The position numbers were made by a program, and so were the translations under genes. A DNA stretch of 9,995 bases from SYFY01 sp031385325. GTDB taxonomy: Bacteria > Pseudomonadota > Gammaproteobacteria > Pseudomonadales > Azotimanducaceae. The stretch is from positions 1 to 9,995 of the forward strand of contig JANNBJ010000007.1 in NCBI GenBank assembly GCA_031385325.1. The letters are read 5' to 3'. A model generated the notes under the pieces. That model saw only the letters and a program-made list of their open reading frames with translations. It ran no database searches and had not been told where the DNA came from. Below are positions 1 through 7,400 of the stretch, piece after piece; the stretch's first letter is position 1, and each line of letters starts with the position of its first letter.

Positions 1-372
1 CCGACTCGCGGAGAGTATCCAAGGTAATTTTGACCAGGTCGCAGTAGCAACTTGTTAAGTTCGAAATATCTTTGTGATGCACGAGAAGCTCAATTGGGTC
101 GGGCCCTTCAGTAATTTACATGTCAAATACAGCATCTCGCCTGCGCCCATTACACACTCGCACGGCGATTCCAGCGTAAATCGACCGAGTTTAAGCGTGT
201 GGCGGTTTGTTACCCGAAGTCTTGCATATGGTGTCAGGGCGTTATTCATAGATGCCTTGTCAGTTCAACGATTGAAATACCACTGTCGGCGTGGACGATG
301 GGCTCGTAACACTTTACGCTTGCATTCCTGCACGCGTGCCTTCTCTTCAACGGACATGGAGACAGAAGCCCT
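1..372. other. Leader region without a convincing gene
   Basis: This stretch of about 370 bases upstream of the esterase holds no ORF with protein-like composition. The long frames on both strands look like chance openings. At positions 2-58 one frame reads RLAESIQGNFDQVAVATC followed by TAA. This is protein-like and could be the last 18 codons of a gene entering from the left, but it is too short to identify. I saw no well-spaced sigma-70 promoter or terminator that I would stand behind. Confidence 0.4.
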
Positions 373-1461
373 GTGATTCTTCCTTCTTCATCGAACTCCA
401 ATGTCGCATTGCTGTCGCCTGTTTCCCGGCAGACGGAGCCCGTTGAGTTCGATTGGTATGACGCGAAAACCTCACTCACCATCGAGGGGCAAGGATTTCG
501 CGATCTCGTGGCGCCCTATGACCGGCTACCTGGGCGTGCGCTAGGTGCAGTTCGCGATGAGGTCTGGTCTTTCAGCCATGACTCTGCTGGTATCGCAATA
601 CGTTTCACCAGCAACACACGCGAGATCCGAGCCCGCTGGACGCTGACCAATGCCCGGGTCGCTGCTGCGAACATGACACCCATCGGTGCCAGCGGACTGG
701 ACCTCTATGTCCGGTCGGGCACCAGACATTGGCATTGGCTTGGGGTGGGACGTCCCAGCTGGAGTCCAACCAGTTCGGATACGCTGATTTTGAACATGCC
801 TTCCGGGGTTCGTGAATATCTCCTCTATCTCCCACTCTGCAATGGCGTGGAGTCCCTCGAAATCGGGGTGGAAAAAAGAGCTTCAATTTCCGCACCGCCG
901 GTACGCAAGACCAAGCCGATCGTGTTTTACGGCACGTCGATTACACAGGGATATTGCGCGTCGAGAGCAGGTATGACTTACGTCGCCATGCTTGGCCGAT
1001 GGCTTGATCGCGAGGTGATCAACCTGGGGTTCCCCGGGAACGGCAAACTGGAACCGTCTGTCGCAGAATTTATCGCCGAAATTGACGCCAGCGCCTTCGT
1101 ATTGGACTGCATGCCGAACATGACGGAAGTGGAAATCCACAAGAATCTCGACCAGTGCGTGCGCACGATTCGGGCCAGTCACCCTCGTGCTCCGATCCTC
1201 GTGGTAGAAGACCGCAACTATGCTAACGGGTTCCTTAACGGCGAACACCGCATGCACAACGAGTCCAATCAGAGGGCAGGTCGCGAAGCGTTTTCACGAC
1301 TGCAGCGCGACAGGATCGGTGACCTGCATTACCTGAAAGCCGACAATCTCCTGGCGGCAGATGGTGAAGACACCGTCGACGGATCGCATCCCACTGACCT
1401 CGGTTATTCAAGAATGGCGCGCGAATTCCTGAAAGCGCTGGATGCAGCTGGAATCCGCTAG
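373..1461 (+). CDS. GxDLY/SGNH-family hydrolase (esterase)
   Basis: This is a predicted SGNH hydrolase of 362 residues with the two-domain layout of GxDLY esterases: an N-terminal beta-sandwich domain followed by an SGNH hydrolase domain. The GLDLY signature is at residues 108-112. The hydrolase half begins near residue 180 with the nucleophile block FYGTSIT (Ser189), then the glycine block GFPGNG (219-224), the Asn block DCMPNM (Asn249), and the terminal DGSHP block (Asp336, His339). All catalytic blocks are present and in order, so the enzyme should be active, probably on an ester or acetyl group of a glycan or small molecule. The substrate cannot be read from sequence. The start is GTG at 373, 11 bases after GGAG, and the first domain begins around residue 25. 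No clear signal peptide is visible, so a cytoplasmic location is the default. It stands alone, and a relic of another gene lies just downstream on the other strand. Confidence 0.9.
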   Translation: MILPSSSNSNVALLSPVSRQTEPVEFDWYDAKTSLTIEGQGFRDLVAPYDRLPGRALGAVRDEVWSFSHDSAGIAIRFTSNTREIRARWTLTNARVAAANMTPIGASGLDLYVRSGTRHWHWLGVGRPSWSPTSSDTLILNMPSGVREYLLYLPLCNGVESLEIGVEKRASISAPPVRKTKPIVFYGTSITQGYCASRAGMTYVAMLGRWLDREVINLGFPGNGKLEPSVAEFIAEIDASAFVLDCMPNMTEVEIHKNLDQCVRTIRASHPRAPILVVEDRNYANGFLNGEHRMHNESNQRAGREAFSRLQRDRIGDLHYLKADNLLAADGEDTVDGSHPTDLGYSRMAREFLKALDAAGIR

Positions 1462-1511
1462 GGCAGTAGCTCTGATTCTGATCAACGCTTCGTGTCAATT
1501 TTCGGACCACT

Positions 1512-1661
1512 TCAACCAGTGGGCCGCCCCAACCTGAACACGAAGACCGTGGAGCGTGCTTCATCAACCGACGGGAATCCCGCAATGATGTCCGGATACT
1601 CCTGACGGTACTTGTCCACGTCTGCCGGTTTTGTGTTGCACGGATGCACCACCATATTCAT
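1512..1661 (-). pseudogene. Duplicated 3' fragment of the 2223-2699 gene
   Basis: Read on the minus strand, this 49-codon frame ends with 35 residues (VDKYRQEYPDIIAGFPSVDE and following, ending FRLGRPTG) that match the C-terminus of the protein at 2223-2699, with five substitutions. At DNA level 1481-1627 aligns without gaps to 2192-2338 at a constant offset of 711 bases. I count 23 mismatches in 147 positions, and 10 in the 110 bases 1511-1620. The match covers the stop codon and about 30 bases beyond it, then stops abruptly near 1627. Upstream of the match there is no remainder of the gene, only about 14 unrelated codons back to an ATG at 1661. This is best explained as the surviving tail of a decayed second copy. 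The frame is open, so expression as a small peptide is not excluded, but no ribosome site is evident. The region 1662-1833 to its right holds no gene. It contains a 12-bp palindrome, GTCGAATTCGAC, at 1739-1750. Confidence 0.75.
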
Positions 1662-1833
1662 GCGTGAAACTCAGGGAAAATGCGCGGAGCCGGACATCGG
1701 CCTCCCGCGGCCTCGATGCACCATAGACAGACAACGCAGTCGAATTCGACAAGTCGAGTTGATACCAGAGAGGTAATTGAGTGCATCCCTGATGTCGAAT
1801 ACCGTTCACCCCCTTTGCTACTGGAGAACGGAT

Positions 1834-2178
1834 ATGGGTCTGTTTCGAGCGTTTCTCGTCGTGGTGTTCACCGTCATCGTGTGTTACACCGCTATCGTGA
1901 TCGACAACCACGGGACGAACCTCTTTGCCGTTTTTTTCGGCGACATGGCCAAGCTGGGTTGGGCTGGACAGTTCAACCTCGACTTCATGTTCATGCTCGC
2001 GTTCTCAGCGGTGTGGGTTGCCTGGCGGCATGCGTTCTCGGCTAGCGGGCTACTGCTCGCAATCGTCGCATTCCTGTCTGGATCACCGTTCCTGTGCGTC
2101 TATCTGCTGGTCGTGACGACACAGGCCAACGGCGACATGCACGAAGTGCTGCTCGGGAAGACTCGCGCCACCAGCTGA
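1834..2178 (+). CDS. Small three-helix membrane protein, function unknown
   Basis: A 114-residue hydrophobic protein. The ATG at 1834 is chosen over an in-frame ATG 19 codons earlier because GGAGA (1823-1827) sits 6 bases before it and because the extra residues are not membrane-like. Predicted transmembrane segments are roughly residues 4-24, 46-66 and 69-95. The N-terminal helix is followed by a conserved-looking loop (IDNHGTNLFAVFFGDMAKL) and the second helix by a basic turn (WRH). The tail ANGDMHEVLLGKTR should be on one face of the membrane. I recognise this as the style of small uncharacterised inner-membrane proteins common in Gammaproteobacteria, but I cannot name the family with certainty. 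It converges on the 2223-2699 gene with a 44-base gap, and no strong terminator is visible between them. Confidence 0.75.
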   Translation: MGLFRAFLVVVFTVIVCYTAIVIDNHGTNLFAVFFGDMAKLGWAGQFNLDFMFMLAFSAVWVAWRHAFSASGLLLAIVAFLSGSPFLCVYLLVVTTQANGDMHEVLLGKTRATS

Positions 2179-2222
2179 AGATCAGACTTTGATCGACGCT
2201 TGGTTACGATCTTCTGGCTGTT

Positions 2223-2699
2223 TCAACCTGCGGGCCGTTCCAACCGGAACACGGAGACCGTGGAGCGGGCTTCATCAACCGACGGGAAACCCGCAATGAT
2301 GCCCGGATACTCCTTACGGTACTTGTCCACGTACGCCGTCAGCACCGTCTCGAAGTCTGTGTGTATGGCAACCGCGCTTAGCGGATAAGTTGAATCGCCC
2401 AACCGCATCTCGACCGGCCCGCCCTCTCCAAGCATCGAAACCCAGCCGCTGTCCCGCGCACCAACCACATGGAGTTCGCCTGCGCTTTCGACCACCCAGA
2501 TGATGACCACACGTGGCAAGAAGCCTGGCACACGCAAGCGAATCTCATCGACATCGGCGGTATCCGGCCATTGAGCGGGCGCAGTGGCCGGTGTCCCGCC
2601 GATGAAAAGCCCGGGCATCGGGCCAATGGGTGCAATCGCGATGAGAATCAACGCTGCAAGACCAATCAGGGACAGACCTATTTTCAGTGCTCTCATCAT
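2223..2699 (-). CDS. Membrane-anchored protein, possibly a PPOX/DUF-type split barrel
   Basis: A 158-residue protein with one N-terminal membrane segment (about residues 5-27, LKIGLSLIGLAALILIAIAP) that is probably uncleaved, or a signal anchor. The rest is predicted to be a small soluble beta domain outside the cytoplasm. The strand pattern (VVIIWVVESAGELHVVGARD, SGWVSML, VEMRLGDSTYPLSAVAI) resembles the split-barrel fold of small FMN or F420-binding proteins. This is a fold-level impression only, and no cofactor motif is decisive. It is the second gene of an operon with the MaoC-fold gene: 10 bases separate them, and GAGG in the spacer, overlapping the upstream stop, can serve as its ribosome site. 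A diverged duplicate of its last 35 codons lies at 1512-1661. That shows the locus has been duplicated and has decayed. Confidence 0.7.
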   Translation of the reverse strand: MMRALKIGLSLIGLAALILIAIAPIGPMPGLFIGGTPATAPAQWPDTADVDEIRLRVPGFLPRVVIIWVVESAGELHVVGARDSGWVSMLGEGGPVEMRLGDSTYPLSAVAIHTDFETVLTAYVDKYRKEYPGIIAGFPSVDEARSTVSVFRLERPAG

Positions 2700-2709
2700 G
2701 TTTTTGGCC

Positions 2710-3192
2710 TCACGCCAATGCCTGCGGTTTTGGATGCCAGTAGGTCAGATACTCGGCGTACAGCACCCGATCTGCAATGCCCTCCACTTCAATCTCATGA
2801 CAGGTCTTCAGGAGCACCTCGCCTGACGGCTTCGGTGTTACCGCCAGCAGAGCGATGTGTGACCGCAGCCGCACGCCCTCACCGATGATTACGGGTTTGA
2901 GTACTCTGACTCGATCGAGGCCATAGTTGAGCGGGTTTTGGCCATCAAGAGGTGACAACTCCGCCGAACGATAAAAGTGTGACAACAGCGCCAGCATATG
3001 AAAGCCGTGGATCAACGTGCCGCCGTAAGGGGTATTTCTTGCATATTCGGGATCGCAGTGCCCGGGCGTGCGCCAGCGTGTTACTTCGCCGAACACGTTG
3101 ACCTGCACCTGGTCGATGAAGACCCAGTCGCTGACACCCAGCTTTTCGCCGATGCGGGTGGCCGCGGTGCTGAGCAGGAATGGCTGCTGCAT
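2710..3192 (-). CDS. MaoC-like hotdog-fold protein lacking the usual catalytic Asp
   Basis: A 160-residue single-hotdog protein of the MaoC/NodN group, whose active members hydrate trans-2-enoyl-CoA. The N-terminal part IGEKLGVSDWVFIDQVQVNVFGEVT (14-38), the HCDPEYA segment (45-51) and YGGTLIHGFHMLALLSHF (56-73) follow the family closely, and the length is typical. The oddity is in the hydratase motif. Family members read D-x4-H, as in TRDHQFIHVDPE. Here the aligned segment is TRWRTPGHCDPE, which keeps His45 but puts Trp40 where the catalytic Asp should be. No alternative reading frame restores it. The protein may therefore bind acyl-CoA, or an analogous ligand, without being a normal hydratase. 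The start is ATG at 3192, with GAGGAGA 7 bases upstream. It is the first gene of a two-gene operon. Confidence 0.88.
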   Translation of the reverse strand: MQQPFLLSTAATRIGEKLGVSDWVFIDQVQVNVFGEVTRWRTPGHCDPEYARNTPYGGTLIHGFHMLALLSHFYRSAELSPLDGQNPLNYGLDRVRVLKPVIIGEGVRLRSHIALLAVTPKPSGEVLLKTCHEIEVEGIADRVLYAEYLTYWHPKPQALA

Positions 3193-3233
3193 GGGTCTGT
3201 CTCCTCACGTTGATTTCAATCCCGGGATTTGTT

Positions 3234-3259
3234 GCGCTACAGTCTGTGCATCGTAGCGC
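3234..3259. promoter_or_regulatory. Inverted repeat in divergent promoter region
   Basis: Perfect 7-base arms GCGCTAC (3234-3240) and GTAGCGC (3253-3259) are separated by 12 bases. They lie in the 150-base gap between the divergent MaoC-fold and lipoprotein genes. The size and position suit a dimeric repressor operator, but no regulator gene is present in the window and no promoter could be pinned around it. Confidence 0.35.
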
Positions 3260-3342
3260 GCATGACACTGAACAGCGCAGGACGTTACGCTGCTCCCTGA
3301 CCTCGAATCATGAGGCGCACTTTAAAGCCGGAGAAAGAGCCA

Positions 3343-4185
3343 ATGCGTACGGGAATTGCGGCAGGTACCACCGCTTTGTTAGTGGCAGCACTTGCAGCCT
3401 GTGGAGGGCCTGAGTCCGCCGCATCAAATCAGTCGTCAGGCACCCAGGATTTGAATGCAGAGGTTGCCGATCAAACGCGCGAAACTGCACAGGACGTTGT
3501 GACACCCCAGAACGGTCAGGCACCCTCCCATGCAGGCCCCAGTCCCAGCCAAAGACCCAGGCCGGGCGGAGGGTTCAATGCGGAGGAATCCGGGGTCGAG
3601 GGCACTCTTGCCATCAGGATCCGGTGGTCCGCGGAAATCGTGCAGGGCATTCCAGCCGAAGGACTGACGACGACGGTGCACAAACGCCTGGCACGGTATG
3701 AGTGCCCAATCACATCCAGCGACGAAGCCCCATACTCGTACTTCGCAGCATTCGATAATCCGGACGGCGATCCCATGGCCGCAACCGGTGCCTACCAACC
3801 CTGGTGGAACGAAGACTGTACCGGGACTCTGAAGATTGAAGATAGCCGGCATGCCGACGATCCGACACTCGCAGGTCCTGAACCCATTGTGTACACCCAT
3901 GGGACTCGACCGTTCAGTACCGCCGACGCACCACTCACCATCGAAACGGATTTGAACAAGGGACGCACCCGCTACCTGTTCATCACGCCCAACGCCGACG
4001 GCTTCCAGCAAGACGCCGTGAAAGGCTACGAAGACGCGAAACTGGTGGCGGCTACGGCGGCGCCCATGGCGACGATGGATATCACACTTGCAGGGCCGAT
4101 TGGCGGTGGCCGACGTAAATTCAGCGTTGAGGGCGGCACGGTGCGGGTCGACTGGACATTCAGGCGCAAACCCATCGCACCCTGA
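3343..4185 (+). CDS. Putative secreted lipoprotein, function unknown
   Basis: A 280-residue protein with a lipoprotein signal peptide, MRTGIAAGTTALLVAALAAC. The lipobox LAAC places the acylated cysteine at residue 20. Residues 21-90 form a linker rich in Ser, Gln, Pro and Gly (QNGQAPSHAGPSPSQRPRPG), typical of a tether. A folded domain follows from about residue 95 (VEGTLAIRIRWSAEIVQGIP), with several aromatic and Gly/Asp-rich turns and a beta-rich C-terminus ending WTFRRKPIAP. I do not recognise the domain. The lipobox is followed by Gly-Gly, not Asp, so outer-membrane sorting would be expected. The ATG at 3343 is preferred over one 11 codons upstream, because GGAGA (3330-3334) is 8 bases before it and the signal peptide then starts at residue 1. 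The next gene on the same strand begins 107 bases downstream and has its own possible promoter. Confidence 0.82.
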   Translation: MRTGIAAGTTALLVAALAACGGPESAASNQSSGTQDLNAEVADQTRETAQDVVTPQNGQAPSHAGPSPSQRPRPGGGFNAEESGVEGTLAIRIRWSAEIVQGIPAEGLTTTVHKRLARYECPITSSDEAPYSYFAAFDNPDGDPMAATGAYQPWWNEDCTGTLKIEDSRHADDPTLAGPEPIVYTHGTRPFSTADAPLTIETDLNKGRTRYLFITPNADGFQQDAVKGYEDAKLVAATAAPMATMDITLAGPIGGGRRKFSVEGGTVRVDWTFRRKPIAP

Positions 4186-4242
4186 CGATCAACCGATGGC
4201 GCGCAAACCGCCCGCACTGGCCCGCCATTCGGTCCAGGACCG

Positions 4243-4271
4243 TTGTAAAAGCCGGTTGAATTACCTATCTT
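4243..4271 (+). promoter_or_regulatory. Candidate promoter for the monooxygenase
   Basis: TTGTAA (4243-4248) and TATCTT (4266-4271) are 17 bases apart, each matching four of six sigma-70 consensus positions. Transcription would begin near 4278, leaving a leader of about 15 bases. That fits the absence of a Shine-Dalgarno site before the start codon. The elements are weak, so this is a guess. Confidence 0.3.
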
Positions 4272-4292
4272 CGCTCGGCCACCTCACCATCC

Positions 4293-6137
4293 ATGGCCCA
4301 TCGCATGACCACCCAGAGCAGCGCAAGCTCCCCGCGCACCGACCTGCCAACGGCAGAAGAACTCGGCTTCGACCCGGACGCGCTGCGCGACAAGTACCGA
4401 ATCGAGCGCGACAAGCGCCTGCACGCGGACGGCAACGCGCAGTACCAGGAAGTGATTGGCGACTTCTCGCATTACATTGATGACCCTTACGCCGAAGCGA
4501 TAGAGCCCCGTGCCGCCTTGAACGACGAGGTAGACGTGATCATCGTCGGTGGAGGTTTTGGCGGCCTGATCTGTGCTGCGCGCCTGCGCGAGGTCGGTAT
4601 CAATCGACTCCGCATCATCGAGAAAGCGAGCGACGTCGGCGGCACCTGGTACTGGAATCGTTATCCTGGCGCGGCCTGCGATACCGAAGCGTACATCTAC
4701 CTGCCGCTGTGCGAAGAACTCGGCTACATCCCGCGCTCGAAGTACGCCTTCGCATCGGAAATTTTCGAACACGCACACCGGATCGCCAACCACTACCATC
4801 TGTACGACGACATGTGCCTGCAGACCCAGGTGCAGGGCATCGAATGGGATGAATCAAGCCAGCGCTGGAACATTCGAACCGATCGTGGCGACAACATGCG
4901 CGCGCGATTCGTGATCATGTCCAACGGGCCACTCAACCGGCCAAAACTGCCGGGCATCCCTGGCATCCGTGACTATCGAGGCCACACCTTCCACACCAGC
5001 CGCTGGGACTATGACTACACGGGTGGCAGCCCGGCAGGCAACCTGAACAAACTTGCGGACAAGCGGGTCGGCATCATCGGCACCGGCGCCACCGCCGTGC
5101 AGTGCGTGCCGCATCTCGGCGCCAGCGCAAAATCGTTAGTCGTGTTCCAGCGGACGCCGTCCTCAGTGGACGTGCGCGACAACCGACTGACAGATCCCGC
5201 CTGGGCCGCCAGTCTTCTTCCTGGTTGGCAGCGCGAGCGCATGGAGAACTTCAACACGCTGACTTCGGGCGGCGTTGTGGAAAAGGACCTGATCCAGGAC
5301 GGCTGGACCGAGATCATCCGCAATCTCGTTTCCATGGCGAAGTTCCGCGGCACCGGCGTGGACTGGAGCACAGTGCCGAAGCTGATGGAAATCGCCGACT
5401 TCCAGAAGATGAACCAGATCCGCGCGCGCGTGGACTCAGTGGTGAAGGACAGGGCGACGGCAGATGCCTTGAAACCATGGTATCGGCAGTTCTGCAAGCG
5501 CCCGTGTTTCCATGACGAGTACCTGCCAACGTTCAATCGCGACAATGTGCAACTCATCGATACCGATGGCCGTGGTGTCGAGCGCATCACCGCGACTGGC
5601 GTGGTAGCCAATGGCGTGGAGTACGCCGTGGACTGCATCGTGTTCGCCACCGGGTTCGAGGTGGGCACGCAGTACACGCGGCGCGCCGGTTATGACGTGG
5701 TGGGACGCGATGGGCTCACCCTGAGCGCGAAGTGGGCCGATGGCATACGCACGCTGCATGGCTACACCACACGTGGTTTCCCCAACCTCTTCATCATCGG
5801 CAACTCGCAATCCGCCGCAACGACAAATTTCCCGCACGCCATGGACGAATCCGCACGGCACTTCCAGTATCTGATTCACAAGTGCATGAACGAGGGAATC
5901 GGCAGCATCGAACCGAGCCAGGAAGCGGAAGATGCGTGGGTACAGCACATCATCGACATTTCGCGTTTCAGCGAGGATTTTCTCGCGGCGTGCACACCCG
6001 GGTACTACAACAACGAAGGCATGCCGAGCCGGCGGAGTATCCAGAACGGTGCGTATGGCAAAGGTCCGAATCCGTTTTTCAAGATCACGCAGGCGTGGCG
6101 CGATTCGGGGGAGATGCCGGGAATGCTGCGAACTTGA
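4293..6137 (+). CDS. Flavin-containing (Baeyer-Villiger type) monooxygenase
   Basis: A 614-residue FAD- and NADPH-dependent monooxygenase. The family inserts one oxygen next to a carbonyl, turning ketones into esters or lactones. An N-terminal extension of about 80 residues (LRDKYRIERDKRLHADGNAQ, then FSHYIDDPY) is typical of the longer Baeyer-Villiger enzymes. The FAD Rossmann motif is DVIIVGGGFGG (81-91), followed by GGTWYWNRYPGAACD (116-130). The family fingerprint is FxGxxxHTxxWP. Here it reads YRGHTFHTSRWD (228-239), which keeps Gly230, His234, Thr235 and Trp238 but replaces the first Phe by Tyr and the last Pro by Asp. The NADPH Rossmann motif is VGIIGTGATAVQ (259-270), and the ATGFE motif is present near residue 454. 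It is full length and apparently functional, with a ketone, cyclic ketone or steroid as possible substrate. The start is uncertain: ATG 4293 and ATG 4305 are both in frame, and neither has a Shine-Dalgarno site. Confidence 0.92.
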   Translation: MAHRMTTQSSASSPRTDLPTAEELGFDPDALRDKYRIERDKRLHADGNAQYQEVIGDFSHYIDDPYAEAIEPRAALNDEVDVIIVGGGFGGLICAARLREVGINRLRIIEKASDVGGTWYWNRYPGAACDTEAYIYLPLCEELGYIPRSKYAFASEIFEHAHRIANHYHLYDDMCLQTQVQGIEWDESSQRWNIRTDRGDNMRARFVIMSNGPLNRPKLPGIPGIRDYRGHTFHTSRWDYDYTGGSPAGNLNKLADKRVGIIGTGATAVQCVPHLGASAKSLVVFQRTPSSVDVRDNRLTDPAWAASLLPGWQRERMENFNTLTSGGVVEKDLIQDGWTEIIRNLVSMAKFRGTGVDWSTVPKLMEIADFQKMNQIRARVDSVVKDRATADALKPWYRQFCKRPCFHDEYLPTFNRDNVQLIDTDGRGVERITATGVVANGVEYAVDCIVFATGFEVGTQYTRRAGYDVVGRDGLTLSAKWADGIRTLHGYTTRGFPNLFIIGNSQSAATTNFPHAMDESARHFQYLIHKCMNEGIGSIEPSQEAEDAWVQHIIDISRFSEDFLAACTPGYYNNEGMPSRRSIQNGAYGKGPNPFFKITQAWRDSGEMPGMLRT

Positions 6138-6206
6138 TGTGAGACCGGCGCGTTTCAGCTCAACGTTTCACACCGAACGTGCCACCGATACGAGCCAGGT
6201 GATGGG

Positions 6207-6698
6207 TCACGAACGACGCAGAGTGGCCAGCTTGAAGTTGTCCCAGGTAACGATGGCGTCAGGCACCAGTACCATCCAGCGGGCATTGCTACCCCGGGCG
6301 GTTGCGCTGTTGGGTGGCGGATTGTCCTGGGCCGCTTCGCCGTGACCTCCGTTGTATTTGCGCCCCATCTGGATGCGGGCTTCAGCAAGGTGGGGATCAG
6401 CCGCCTCCGCATCTGAATCTTCAAGAGTGTGCGCCTGCCCCTGCAGCATCACAGCCTGCAACTCCGGGAATCGTTCATTGCGGTCAACGATGATCGTGCA
6501 GCCCGCACTGCGACGCAGGTTCACGACTTTCTGTCCGCGGCCGTAGATGTAGACCCGACCTCCGGCCCAGCCAAACCACATCGGCGTGAGATTGATCCTG
6601 GTGCCCGGCCCGAGTGTGGCAATACGGCAGTTCCAGCTCAGCGTCATGATCTCTTCGATCTGGGCTGCATCGAGCGCGAGTTTTTTTGAAATCGGCAT
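6207..6698 (-). CDS. Pyridoxamine 5'-phosphate oxidase-family (split-barrel) protein
   Basis: A 163-residue protein with the flavin-binding split-barrel pattern of the PPOX superfamily. It has a helical start (ALDAAQIEEIMTLSWN), then strands CRIATLGPGTRINLTPMWFG, RVYIYGRGQKVVNLRRS and CTIIVDRNERFPELQAVMLQ, and finally a C-terminal strand ARWMVLVPDAIVTWD. The pattern of a substrate-facing first strand, a short loop, the aromatic strand VYIY and a basic helix (KVVNLRRS) is what FMN or F420-using members show. Function within the superfamily (flavin reductase, F420-dependent reductase or haem-related) cannot be told. It converges with the monooxygenase, 69 bases apart, so a shared operon is excluded, although flavin chemistry is common to both. 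Only a poor ribosome site precedes the ATG at 6698. Confidence 0.85.
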   Translation of the reverse strand: MPISKKLALDAAQIEEIMTLSWNCRIATLGPGTRINLTPMWFGWAGGRVYIYGRGQKVVNLRRSAGCTIIVDRNERFPELQAVMLQGQAHTLEDSDAEAADPHLAEARIQMGRKYNGGHGEAAQDNPPPNSATARGSNARWMVLVPDAIVTWDNFKLATLRRS

Positions 6699-6750
6699 GA
6701 GGGTTGGTATCCCGGTGAATGCATCGATGGTAAACCGTTGTGTGGTTCAC

Positions 6751-6836
6751 CGGGAACCTGGTGTCATTGGTTTAGCCAGGCTGTGCCACAAGGACAGGCT
6801 GTGCCAACAAGGACACACACTGCAGATTTGTAGGTG
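6751..6836. repeat. Intergenic repeat, copy A (uninterrupted)
   Basis: This stretch shares ACCTGGTGTCATTG, GCCAGGCTG(T/C)GCC and CCAACAAGGACAC(A/G)CACTGC, in the same order and orientation, with 7749-7986. It contains a CCTGG/CCAGG inverted pair and two near-identical tandem units, at 6777-6794 and 6795-6813 (CAGGCTGTGCC followed by ACAAGGA). It has no coding potential. It serves as the empty-site reference for the insertion at 7771-7935. Confidence 0.7.
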
Positions 6837-7095
6837 AAAGAGCACACGGATCGTTGCGGAGCCAGTGTGGAAGGCGAAAGCGATCGCCATCCGACTGTGT
6901 GTCCGATTCAACTCAGACCAGCGGTTTCAGTCCATGGAATTGGCGACACGCCATTCGTCTATATCTGATTCCTGGGTCGCTAACGAGTACGGGATGATTC
7001 GGAGGGTGCCGTGATTGCCGATACGACATGCACAACCGATCTACGGACTGTGCTCTTCCACTGTCATCCTGGGTGCTGAAAAAGGTGGAGCCATC
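6837..7095. other. Gene-free stretch between repeat A and the PIN relic
   Basis: About 260 bases with no plausible ORF on either strand, no RNA gene and no striking palindrome. It lies downstream of the minus-strand toxin-antitoxin operon. Confidence 0.4.
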
Positions 7096-7400
7096 TCACT
7101 GTCCTGCCAGCAGCGCTTCCAGGAATTCGCGTGGTGAAACGACGCTTACGCCTGCTCGCGCCTTTTCCGGGAAGTGCTTGAGATTTCCCGTCACCACGAA
7201 GTCTGCCTGACCGGACACAGCGACTCTCGGTCGAACGAGAACTTCGAACGCGTAAGCACGTCGCGATACTCTGAGACGATTCTCTCGTCGAAGCACAATC
7301 TCACGCGTTCTGTCAGTAGGGTTCGAAGCACGGTCGCCGGCGAGACATTTGGAGACAGTATCCCGGACACCAGAACGTTGGTGTCGAGTACGATCTTCAA
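7096..7400 (-). pseudogene. PIN-domain toxin, internally deleted and frameshifted
   Basis: The minus strand carries both ends of a VapC-like PIN-domain ribonuclease in two frames. The N-terminal part starts at 7400 with KIVLDTNVLVSGILSP (first catalytic Asp) and continues through ERIVSEYRDVLTRSKFSFD (conserved Glu). The C-terminal part, in another frame, reads VAVSGQADFVVTGNLKHFPE and then VVSPREFLEALL, the usual family ending. The switch falls near 7225. Together they give only about 100 codons, against roughly 135-140 for intact members. About 35 codons are therefore missing, including the stretch that normally supplies the third catalytic acid just before the VAxxGQAD helix. The toxin should be inactive. 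It starts with TTG overlapping the antitoxin stop (TTGA, 7400-7397), so it was translationally coupled. I read this as an internal deletion of about 100 bases, not a sequencing error, because a single-base indel would not remove this segment. Confidence 0.8.

Noticed and set aside
74..376. 100-codon open frame on the plus strand before the esterase
   Set aside because: Its composition is not protein-like and it has no recognisable motif. It overlaps the esterase start by only four bases and is in the leader region.
2180..2194. GATCA/TGATC hairpin between the convergent genes at 2178 and 2223
   Set aside because: A five-pair AT-containing stem without a T-run is too weak to call a terminator.
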